A stretch of 7,528 nucleotides of DNA, from NCBI GenBank assembly GCA_947463285.1, contig CANHTV010000171.1, forward strand, positions 1-7,528, written 5' to 3'. The translations under genes and the position numbers were made by a program. Position 1 is the stretch's first letter, and every line of letters starts with the position of its first letter. This stretch comes from Verrucomicrobiaceae bacterium. Lineage in GTDB: Bacteria; Verrucomicrobiota; Verrucomicrobiia; Verrucomicrobiales; Verrucomicrobiaceae. Positions 1-5,721 of the stretch are shown here, in pieces. Under the pieces are notes generated by a model. It saw only the letters and a program-made list of their open reading frames with translations. It made no database searches and was not told where the DNA came from.

Positions 1-539
1 GCTCCGGTGCTGGCGAGCACTTTTTTCGCACGGGCGGTGGCGTCAAACTCGACCGGCAGGGTGACAAGCTGGAAAAGCATCACGATGCCAAAGGCAAGAG
101 CCATGATGGGCAACGCGATCTTTGGCGCAGCATAGAAACCGATCATGCCGACGATGGGAATGATCTGACCAGCGATGGTGGTGATGCCGACTGCCGCCAT
201 GCGCCACTGAAGAGGAGCGTAAAGCTGCTGATGCTGGATGGCGTGACCGCACTCATGCGCGGCGACTCCCAAAGCAGCGACGGAAGTGCCATGATAATTT
301 TCCTCCGAGAGAACGAGGCGACGGTTTGAGGGATCGTAATGATCCGTGAGATGTCCCTGTATGGCATGAATGCTGACATCACGGATGCCGTTGAGATCCA
401 GGATGCGCTGGGCCACCTCGGCACCAGTCATGCCTGAGGAGGCGGGCACCTGGGAGTATTTGCGGTAGTTGCTGCTGACCTTCCATGAGGCATACATGGA
501 AAGCAGCATGGTGAGTCCGATCAGGAAGAGGTAGGTCAT
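1..539 (-). CDS. YugP-family membrane zinc metallopeptidase (partial, C-terminus beyond window)
   Basis: The minus strand reads 179 codons from an ATG at 539 with no stop before the window edge, so the C-terminus is missing (YugP proteins are about 225 residues, so roughly 50 are lost). The start MTYLFLIGLTMLLSMYASWK is an N-terminal membrane helix. Next come the family's conserved stretches: YSQVPASSGMTGAEVAQRIL (residues 28-47), LTDHYDP (64-70) and the zinc-binding HECGHAIQHQ, with HEXXH at 95-99 (His95, Glu96 and His99 as zinc ligands and catalytic base). At least two hydrophobic segments follow between about 117 and 160. The family consists of putative membrane-bound zinc proteases of unproven substrate. 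An in-frame stop nine codons upstream and the match to the family N-terminus fix the start. No Shine-Dalgarno sequence precedes it. It is divergent from the EF-hand gene. Family assignment is firm; the physiological role is unknown. Confidence 0.93.
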   Translation of the reverse strand, partial: MTYLFLIGLTMLLSMYASWKVSSNYRKYSQVPASSGMTGAEVAQRILDLNGIRDVSIHAIQGHLTDHYDPSNRRLVLSEENYHGTSVAALGVAAHECGHAIQHQQLYAPLQWRMAAVGITTIAGQIIPIVGMIGFYAAPKIALPIMALAFGIVMLFQLVTLPVEFDATARAKKVLASTG

Positions 540-601
540 GGCGATACCATTAGATGGTGCAGTGAGTTACGAGTTCAAAGAAAAATCCGACGACAAAACT
601 C

Positions 602-628
602 ATCATATCACTCCATCACATCGCTCAA
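602..628 (-). promoter_or_regulatory. Candidate sigma70-type extended -10 promoter for the zinc peptidase gene
   Basis: On the minus strand the sequence reads TTGAGC (628-623), a 15-base spacer, then TATGAT (607-602). A TG one base before the -10 element gives the extended form TGATATGAT. The -10 matches the consensus at 5 of 6 positions and the -35 at 4 of 6. The spacer is shorter than the ideal 17, which an extended -10 can tolerate. The predicted transcript start is near 595, giving a leader of about 55 bases. This is pattern matching only. Confidence 0.35.
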
Positions 629-744
629 ATCTGCCTTAGCTCCGATGACCCAGCAAATCAGCGAACCCTAGACTGAAGGGCTGCAAAAATGATGACGCAA
701 AAATTCCCTAATTTGACATCAGTGCGCTCCCACACGGTCTCCAT

Positions 745-773
745 TTGCCAACCGCTTTAGCAAAACTCATAAA
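745..773 (+). promoter_or_regulatory. Candidate sigma70-type promoter for the EF-hand gene
   Basis: TTGCCA (745-750, 5 of 6 matches to the -35 consensus) is followed by a 17-base spacer and CATAAA (768-773, 4 of 6 matches to the -10). The implied transcript start is near 780, with a leader of about 85 bases before the ATG at 865. The spacing is ideal but the -10 is imperfect. A TTGACA at 713-718 has no good -10 partner. Confidence 0.3.
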
Positions 774-864
774 TTGTTCATCCATTATGTTTTTTCAATC
801 TGCGCAACCTTTGCATCAGCGATGAGTTTAAGGGCTGGCAGTTAAAAAACTCGATTCCTCATTT

Positions 865-1728
865 ATGAAACCAACCCTGAATATCCTCACCGCTCTCAGT
901 TTTCTGACGCTGGGTGCCACCATGGCCGTCGCTCAGGACGGTGCTCCTAAAGGCGAAGGCGGAAACCGTTTGGCTGAATTTCTCAAGCGCGCTGACAAAG
1001 ACAGCGACGGTAAAATCAGCAAAGCTGAATTCGATGAATTTTCCCGCAAGGATAACGGTGATCGTTTCGCCAAGATGGATGCAAACACGGATGGTTTTGT
1101 CGATCAGACGGAAATGAGCCAGGTGGCAGAAAAGCTGCGTGACGCCATGAAAGGCCGCTCAGGCAATCCAGAGGGCGGATTCCGCCGTCCTGGCGGCGAA
1201 GGTGGTGAGAACGGCTTTCGCCGGCCACCGGGTCAGAGCCCTCAAGGTGACAAACCCATGCCACGGTCAGAAGGCGACCGCCCCAGACCCGAAGGAGATC
1301 GCCCTGAAGGCGGACGTCCACCCGGTGGACCAGGAGGCCCGCCAGGAAGCTTTGATCTCGATGAAATCTATGGGCGTATGGACAAGAATGCCGACGGTGC
1401 AGTGGACAAAGCTGAATACACCGAGTTTTCCAAACAGGAGATCGAATCACGCTTTGGCCGCATGGACGAAAACCAAGACGGCAAAGTCAGCAAAGAAGAG
1501 ATGAAGACCAGCATGGAACGGATGCGCAACATGATGCGTGGCCCTGGTGGTCCTGGCGGCCCTCCTGGAGGCATGCGCCGCCCCGGTGGTGAAGGCGGCG
1601 AAGGTGGGTTCCGTCGCCCAGGCGGTGAAGGAGAAGGCGGCTTCCGTCGTCCACCGAGCCAAGAAGGTGGCGCTGGCCGTCCACGTCCAGAATTGGAAAG
1701 CCAAACCCCCAAGAAAGACCCAGCTTAA
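865..1728 (+). CDS. Secreted four-EF-hand protein with Gly/Arg/Pro-rich repeats
   Basis: This 287-residue protein starts with a signal peptide (MKP, a hydrophobic core at about 5-19, then Ala-Val-Ala/Gln-Asp with cleavage expected after Ala23). It has four canonical EF-hand calcium loops: 44-55 (DKDSDGKISKAE), 72-83 (DANTDGFVDQTE), 173-184 (DKNADGAVDKAE) and 201-212 (DENQDGKVSKEE). Each has acidic or Asn/Ser/Ala residues at positions 1, 3 and 5, Gly at 6 and Glu at 12. The hands form two pairs, each followed by a low-complexity tail carrying [F/M]RRP[G/P] repeats (106, 118, 237, 249, 260). It should bind calcium outside the cytoplasm; its partner and role are unknown. It appears monocistronic, with its own promoter region and the terminator at 1755. 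No Shine-Dalgarno sequence precedes the ATG, but the signal peptide supports this start. EF-hand content is certain; function is not. Confidence 0.93.
   Translation: MKPTLNILTALSFLTLGATMAVAQDGAPKGEGGNRLAEFLKRADKDSDGKISKAEFDEFSRKDNGDRFAKMDANTDGFVDQTEMSQVAEKLRDAMKGRSGNPEGGFRRPGGEGGENGFRRPPGQSPQGDKPMPRSEGDRPRPEGDRPEGGRPPGGPGGPPGSFDLDEIYGRMDKNADGAVDKAEYTEFSKQEIESRFGRMDENQDGKVSKEEMKTSMERMRNMMRGPGGPGGPPGGMRRPGGEGGEGGFRRPGGEGEGGFRRPPSQEGGAGRPRPELESQTPKKDPA
970..1659 (+). repeat. Two-copy internal module (EF-EF plus RRPGGEGG tail) in the EF-hand gene
   Basis: Residues 36-122 and 165-264 of the EF-hand protein are two copies of one module. EF1 to EF2 and EF3 to EF4 are each 28 residues apart, and EF1 to EF3 and EF2 to EF4 are each exactly 129 residues apart. 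The first RRPGGEGG in each tail lies 131 residues from its counterpart. Tail units start at residues 106, 118 (copy one) and 237, 249, 260 (copy two), with an 11-12 residue period. A Pro/Gly/Asp/Arg-rich linker (about 123-163) joins the copies. The DNA copies have diverged at many third positions, so the duplication is not recent. Confidence 0.85.
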
Positions 1729-1754
1729 TTTATAAAGATCAGCATTTGAGGCCT

Positions 1755-1793
1755 TCAGGCGGGATTCTGCGAAGAATCCCGCCTGATTACTTT
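1755..1793 (+). terminator. Intrinsic terminator of the EF-hand gene
   Basis: A perfect 14-bp stem (1755-1768 pairing with 1773-1786, core AGGCGGGATTCT/AGAATCCCGCCT) encloses the tetraloop GCGA, of the stable GNRA class. A short U-rich run (TTACTTT, 1787-1793) follows. It lies 27 bases after the EF-hand stop codon. The minus-strand side has no T run, so it acts on plus-strand transcripts and separates this gene from the ClpS-like gene. Confidence 0.85.
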
Positions 1794-1834
1794 AGGGCAG
1801 TTGAGAGGAGAGGCCAAAGCATGCATGGTGGAGC

Positions 1835-2197
1835 ATGATTTCTGACACGATACGCAGTGCGACCATGGCTCCCGTAAAACCAGGGCAACCGGTTGTCCGC
1901 AATTCACCGCCTTTGTTGAAGCCGGAGATCGAGCCACCCTATCATGTGATCCTGCATGACGATGACACGCACAGTTATGAATACGTGATCCTGATGTTGA
2001 ATGAAATCTTCGGCTATGAGTTTGAAAAAGGCTATCAGATGGCCTGCGAGGTGGATGAAAGCGGGCGTGTGATCGTCGCCACCTGCCACAAAGAACTGGC
2101 GGAACTGCGGGTGGAGCAGATTCACGAGCATGGGGCCGACCCAACCATGAAGGAAAGCACAGGCTCCATGAAGGCCACGATGGAGCCTGCTGAATAA
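1835..2197 (+). CDS. clpS: ClpS-like ATP-dependent protease adaptor
   Basis: This is a 120-residue protein whose core (about 34-103) matches ClpS, the adaptor that hands N-degron substrates to ClpA/ClpC-ClpP in the cytoplasm. Visible family features are PPYHVILHDDDTHSYEYVI (34-52), corresponding to the E. coli VLVNDD..PMEFV segment, the EIFGYEFEKG helix (57-66), then EVDESGRVIVAT (72-83) and the HKELAELR helix (85-92). The substrate pocket is unusual: E. coli Asn34 corresponds to Asp42, Met40 to Tyr48 and His66 to Asp74, while Asp35 and Asp36 are kept (Asp43, Asp44). A C-terminal tail of about 17 residues follows the core. The start is uncertain. ATG 1835 has GGTGGAG almost touching it; ATG 1865 (MAPVKPGQ) is an alternative without any ribosome site. 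No clpA lies nearby. Family is confident; canonical N-degron function is not. Confidence 0.85.
   Translation: MISDTIRSATMAPVKPGQPVVRNSPPLLKPEIEPPYHVILHDDDTHSYEYVILMLNEIFGYEFEKGYQMACEVDESGRVIVATCHKELAELRVEQIHEHGADPTMKESTGSMKATMEPAE
2160..2189 (+). other. Hairpin inside the 3' end of the ClpS-like gene
   Basis: A perfect 10-bp inverted repeat (CAGGCTCCAT at 2160-2169, ATGGAGCCTG at 2180-2189) with a 10-base loop spans the codons for the last dozen or so residues and ends six bases before the stop codon. No U run follows on the plus strand, so it is not a textbook terminator. It could be an mRNA 3'-end stabiliser or a Rho-assisted end, since no other plus-strand terminator is seen after this gene. 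Confidence 0.4.
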
Positions 2198-2198
2198 A

Positions 2199-2234
2199 CA
2201 AAAAACCGACAGCCCCACGATGAGAGCTGTCGGT
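2199..2234 (-). terminator. Intrinsic terminator of the transporter operon (minus strand)
   Basis: Read on the minus strand, a 9-bp perfect stem (ACCGACAGC/GCTGTCGGT, 2234-2226 with 2213-2205) and 12-base loop run straight into TTTTTT then GTTTATT. It begins about 20 bases after the DUF4340 stop codon. On the plus strand the same stem is followed by CGAAAGG with no U run, so it is directional and serves the operon rather than the ClpS-like gene. Confidence 0.85.
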
Positions 2235-2255
2235 CGAAAGGATCAAAGGGCTGAC

Positions 2256-3581
2256 TTACTGCGGCTTTGCAGGGTTAGCGTCTGCAGCAGGAGCAGGCTT
2301 CACTTCAGTCTTTGGCAGCTGTGGCACAGAAACAGGTGGGGTAGTCACGCTGATCGGTGCGGAGGTTTTGATCTCAGGCTTCACTGGGGCTGCAGCAGGC
2401 GCTGGAGCAGAAGGTGCGGCTGGGGCTGGCGTCGCAGCTGGCACGTCCAGTTTCACGATCTCGCTGCGCTTCTTGAGCAGGTTGTTGACGGTGTATTCAG
2501 ACACCTCGTAAACCCAGCCAGCGAACTTCTGTTCCTTGGCGAGCTTCTCTTCCTTGCTCTTCTTAGCAGCGGCGAATTCCTCGTCCTTCTTCTTTTTATC
2601 CTCTGGCTTCTCGTCCTTCACTGGAGCACGCTCTTTGGCGATCTCTGCGGCGACGGTTACAGATAGGTAGTATTTATCGCTGCCGTCCTTGGACTGCTTG
2701 GCGACCTGAGCATCATAAGTGAAGCCGTCGAAGGTCGTGATCTTGACCTTGCTGGCATCCTTCAGAAGCTCTGCGGCTTTGTCCTTGGCGTTGACATCGT
2801 TGAAGGTCGGAGCCGAAAGAACACTGCTGGCTGGAAGCTTGGTAGCATCCAGAGACTCACCGGTTTTGGCGTCAGCGAGGACGAAATCGGGCGCGTTTTC
2901 ATCTGGGCGATTCACCTTCCAGGAATCATCAGCTTTGGGAGCTGTGACCGTGATTTCTTTGATCTTCTGGACGTCGATGAATGCTTTATCTAACCAGTTT
3001 TCAGGCTTCGCTTCGAGATCGAAGTAGGTGTTGTTCACGACCCAGATGGTCTCGCCGTCTTCAGGGATACGAACGAAGCGTTGGTTGGAGCCACCCGTCA
3101 TGGGGTTGCTGTTGCCGCCTGTAGTTTCGATATTGCCACCAAGGATAAGTGTCGCCAGAGGCTTGTCAGCAGAACCGAGCATTTCCAGCTGAGTGCCGAT
3201 GCCTTCGGTGCCGTCACCTGGAGCTTTGAGCTTATTTTTAGCCCACGCGCCTTTTCCCACCACTTGTTTGCTAGAGATCTTCTGTTCACGAAGATCAGCC
3301 AGCACGGTGCTGAGTTTGTCGATGGAAGCTGGATAACCAGAACGCTCAGCGAGTGTGGCCGTCTTCAGGTCATCACCAATGGTGATGCTGACGGAAGCCT
3401 TGTCGTCCTTGAGGTTAAACTTGCGCAGAGCCGTGGGCTCCAGAGTAGGCAGCAGGCGTTCACGAATTCGGATGCCGCGAGTGGCGGCGGTGTTCAGCGA
3501 GGCATTTTGCTGTTCTTGATAAACGACGGCGGCACCAATGAGGGCTCCGAGGATGATCAGAAGGATAATGATTTTCTTCAT
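2256..3581 (-). CDS. DUF4340 membrane-anchored auxiliary protein of an ABC transporter
   Basis: This 441-residue protein is the last gene of the operon. An N-terminal membrane anchor (residues about 4-21, KKIIILLIILGALIGAAVVY) precedes a long extracytoplasmic region matching DUF4340: a repeated beta-strand fold with the typical stretches SVSITIGDDLKTATLAE, IWVVNNTYFDLEAKPENWLD and ITVTAPKADDSWKVNRPDEN. This family is found next to GldG-type transporters in PVC bacteria and has no established biochemical role. Two oddities stand out. A lysine/glutamate-rich insertion lies at about 313-352, just before FAGWVYEVSEYTVNNLLKKR. An Ala/Pro-rich tail fills about 382-441. A loop with NPMTGG (159-164) echoes loops in the GldG partner. 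It starts 39 bases after the upstream stop, and no Shine-Dalgarno sequence is seen (CTCCATCACTTCC precedes ATG). Transcription ends at the terminator just downstream. Confidence 0.85.
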   Translation of the reverse strand: MKKIIILLIILGALIGAAVVYQEQQNASLNTAATRGIRIRERLLPTLEPTALRKFNLKDDKASVSITIGDDLKTATLAERSGYPASIDKLSTVLADLREQKISSKQVVGKGAWAKNKLKAPGDGTEGIGTQLEMLGSADKPLATLILGGNIETTGGNSNPMTGGSNQRFVRIPEDGETIWVVNNTYFDLEAKPENWLDKAFIDVQKIKEITVTAPKADDSWKVNRPDENAPDFVLADAKTGESLDATKLPASSVLSAPTFNDVNAKDKAAELLKDASKVKITTFDGFTYDAQVAKQSKDGSDKYYLSVTVAAEIAKERAPVKDEKPEDKKKKDEEFAAAKKSKEEKLAKEQKFAGWVYEVSEYTVNNLLKKRSEIVKLDVPAATPAPAAPSAPAPAAAPVKPEIKTSAPISVTTPPVSVPQLPKTEVKPAPAADANPAKPQ

Positions 3582-3620
3582 GGAAGTGATGGAGAAAGAA
3601 TTTCAGTTTAAAGAGTCAGA

Positions 3621-5669
3621 TCAGACCGCTGCGGTGGAAACACGACGGCGAATGGCCAGCATGACACCGACGGCAATGACAAGCAGCGGCACGCCAAAGA
3701 CATTCAGCAAGGTAATGATGGACTGGGTGTAGTTGATGTCCTTGTTCTGTTCCTTTTTGATCTCGCGAATTTCACGATTGATGTTGGCCTGCTTTTTCAT
3801 CAGTTCTTCGAGCTTCTTGATCTGAGCAGGATCAGCGAGCTGACCATTCTTCACGCGAAGCGGGCCCATCTCCTGAGCAATCTTATCCATCTCAGCCTGG
3901 CGCTCGACAAGACGTGGGCGGAACTCTTTCTCCACGTTTTCACGAAGCTCGTCCATCTTGACGAAAGGACGCTGGGTGGATGCGCGGCTGCGGACTTGGA
4001 GAAGATCACCACCGCCTGCAAGCACTTCGACCGTGTTCAGGAAAAGTGGCAGGTTGGAGTTGGTGGCGACGAGACCACCGGTCATGGGGTCTTGCTGCAC
4101 ACAGAAGGCATCATACATCATGTCAGCATCCGCGAAGATGGTGACAGAACCTTCTGCATTGAGAGATTCGACCACGGTGCCATCAGAGGGCTTTGCTGGC
4201 GCATCTTTTTTAGCTTCGGTAGCCGGGGCTGCTGGAGTTGCTGCAACGGGTGCAGGAGCTGCTGGTGCGGCAGGAGCAGGATCTGCGGCGGCTGGAGTAG
4301 CTGCAACAGGAGCAGGAGCGGCGGGTGCTTTAGGAGCATTGGCGTCCTCTTGGGCTCCGCCGCCTTCTGGTGCTTTGACCTCACCTGCTTTTGGCTTGCC
4401 ATTCGGAAAGGCTGTTTTGAATTTGCCACTCAGGCGAACCACGAGAGTTTGTTTCTTACCACTTGGGGTGAAGCTGTTGAGATTTTCACGACGAAGACGC
4501 TCAGCCTCAGTGTTGTCGATCATTTCGCTCGCTTCCGAAGAAGTGGCGAGAATCACGGACTCGATGCCATCTTTCTTCTCGATGTCGAAGGAACCTGCTG
4601 ACATCAGCATCAGTGTCTGAAGGTTAGCAGAGACAGGATCGACCTGATTGATGGCTTCTTTTGGCAGGCGCAGCGCTGTCGGGTTTTGGCGTCCCTGCAT
4701 CATGGTGCGGTAGTTCACATCGGCCACGACGCTGGTTTTGTTGTAAGCCACGCCCCAGGACTTGAAGAGGTTTGGCAGGTCAGAGGCTGGGTTAATTTGG
4801 CCACCAGGCTGACCAGTCATCGGATTTGGCTGGCCACTGAAAGCCTGAGCGATCCAGCTCTGTGGATCAACGAGGGCGAGGACCTTGCCACCTTTGAGCA
4901 GATATTGGTCGATGGCGTACTCAGCGCTTTCGGTGATGTCGGCGGGATGTAGGACGACGAGAGTGTTAATGTCCGCATCAATTTCCGAAGAAGTCATCGG
5001 TATGTCGCGCACTTCATAGTCCATGCGCAGACGCTGCACCAAGATCCAGGGAGCCTGGCCTTGCTGACGCTGGAAGGGATACATTGGCGAGCCCATCACG
5101 GGGATCGAACTCATGACACCAACGATGGTCTTTTTGGTCGCTGAGACCTTCTGGATAGCACGAGCGATGTTATATTCGAGCGCGGTTTCCTCATTGGGAT
5201 TCAAGAAAGGCAGCACTTCCTTTTGGCTAGCGGCCTGCACGGCCATGCCAAGGTAAATGTTGTCACCTTCTTGATTGACCTGCATTCCTTGGATCTCATC
5301 TTCGCGAGCCTTGTCTTCGTCTTCCGTGTTCGGATTCGGAGCCAGCTTTTCGAGGATGATTTTACCTTTGGCAGCCTTTTGGAATTCCAGCAGGAGATCC
5401 TGCACCGTGCGGGAATGGGATTTTAGGATCGGCGGCATCACACGATCTTCCGTGGACACATAATAACGCACCGTCACTGGCTCGTCCGCATTGAGGCGAT
5501 CCAGGATGTTGCGAGTGCCATTCGACAGCGTGTAGAGGTGATCCTCAGTGAGGTCGATTCTAGAATTCAGGAAGCCGAGGCCGCCTACCAGGAAATTCAC
5601 GGCGATGACGATGGCGATGACGAGCAGGGCCGTGATTCCTGCGGTGCCTTCTTTGCTGTTCAGATTCAT
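3621..5669 (-). CDS. gldG: GldG-type ABC transporter auxiliary protein
   Basis: This 682-residue protein has the GldG layout. Residues 1-10 are cytoplasmic, followed by a membrane helix at about 11-34 and the hallmark SRIDLTEDHLYTLSNGTRNI (36-55). An extracytoplasmic ABC-transporter auxiliary domain (GldG/PF09822 type) runs to about 400 and includes YYVSTEDRVMPP and INTLVVLHPADITESAEYAI. Low-complexity Ala/Pro sequence (about 434-495) then interrupts it, before a second folded piece with VTIFADADMMYDAF and NLPLFLNTVEVLAGG. A charged helical or coiled-coil stalk (about 570-645) leads to a C-terminal membrane helix (651-673) and a basic tail (RRR, 674-676). In Flavobacterium GldG works with GldF and GldA in gliding; homologues in non-gliding bacteria have no known substrate, so the symbol denotes homology only. 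It is longer than many GldG proteins, partly because of the Ala/Pro insert. No Shine-Dalgarno site precedes the ATG. Confidence 0.9.
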   Translation of the reverse strand: MNLNSKEGTAGITALLVIAIVIAVNFLVGGLGFLNSRIDLTEDHLYTLSNGTRNILDRLNADEPVTVRYYVSTEDRVMPPILKSHSRTVQDLLLEFQKAAKGKIILEKLAPNPNTEDEDKAREDEIQGMQVNQEGDNIYLGMAVQAASQKEVLPFLNPNEETALEYNIARAIQKVSATKKTIVGVMSSIPVMGSPMYPFQRQQGQAPWILVQRLRMDYEVRDIPMTSSEIDADINTLVVLHPADITESAEYAIDQYLLKGGKVLALVDPQSWIAQAFSGQPNPMTGQPGGQINPASDLPNLFKSWGVAYNKTSVVADVNYRTMMQGRQNPTALRLPKEAINQVDPVSANLQTLMLMSAGSFDIEKKDGIESVILATSSEASEMIDNTEAERLRRENLNSFTPSGKKQTLVVRLSGKFKTAFPNGKPKAGEVKAPEGGGAQEDANAPKAPAAPAPVAATPAAADPAPAAPAAPAPVAATPAAPATEAKKDAPAKPSDGTVVESLNAEGSVTIFADADMMYDAFCVQQDPMTGGLVATNSNLPLFLNTVEVLAGGGDLLQVRSRASTQRPFVKMDELRENVEKEFRPRLVERQAEMDKIAQEMGPLRVKNGQLADPAQIKKLEELMKKQANINREIREIKKEQNKDINYTQSIITLLNVFGVPLLVIAVGVMLAIRRRVSTAAV
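4231..4334 (-). repeat. In-frame duplicated Ala/Pro-rich segment in the GldG-type gene
   Basis: Two imperfect copies of about 44 bases, beginning at 4231 and 4291 on the plus strand (GCTGGAGTTGCTGCAAC and GCTGGAGTAGCTGCAAC), lie exactly 60 bases apart, a multiple of three. Each encodes AAPAPVAATPAA. The segment sits in the low-complexity linker between the two folded parts of the protein and probably grew by slippage or unequal exchange. Confidence 0.75.
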
Positions 5670-5686
5670 AAGTGGATGCTGGGGAG

Positions 5687-5719
5687 TTTGAGGTTCCAGT
5701 TTTGAGTTCCAGATTCCAG
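5687..5719. repeat. Short intergenic direct repeat between permease and gldG-type genes
   Basis: Plus-strand copies are TTTGAGGTTCCAG (5687-5699), TTTGAGTTCCAG (5701-5712) and a partial ATTCCAG (5713-5719). The array fills most of the 52-base gap between the permease stop and the next ATG. In the transcript it reads as successive CTGGAA units. Its role is unknown; it could be a dispersed intergenic repeat of this genome. Confidence 0.6.
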
Positions 5720-5721
5720 AA

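Larger units (their letters stand above)
540..864. other. Divergent intergenic region between the peptidase and EF-hand genes
   Basis: This is 325 bases without a convincing gene. It is AT-richer than its flanks and has short A/T runs near 690-715 and 785-800. It should hold the promoters for both divergent genes; one candidate for each direction is listed separately. No tRNA, riboswitch-like structure, long repeat or conserved small reading frame is evident. Confidence 0.7.

Noticed and set aside
143..424. A 93-codon minus-strand open frame within the zinc peptidase
   Set aside because: It is in a different frame from the HECGH-containing reading, which extends through the window edge and matches YugP throughout.
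713..718. TTGACA, a perfect -35 hexamer in the divergent region
   Set aside because: No acceptable -10 element lies 15-19 bases downstream on the plus strand.
1755..2246. A 163-codon minus-strand open frame over the ClpS-like gene
   Set aside because: It crosses two terminator hairpins and is antisense to a recognisable ClpS domain. No family features are seen.
2220..2666. A 148-codon plus-strand open frame rich in Trp, Arg and Leu
   Set aside because: It is antisense to the Ala/Pro and Lys/Glu-rich end of the DUF4340 gene, and its composition is explained by that.
3958..4620. A 220-codon plus-strand open frame, Ala/Gly-rich
   Set aside because: It is antisense to the GldG-type gene, and its composition simply mirrors the Ala/Pro repeat on the other strand. 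It matches no recognisable family.
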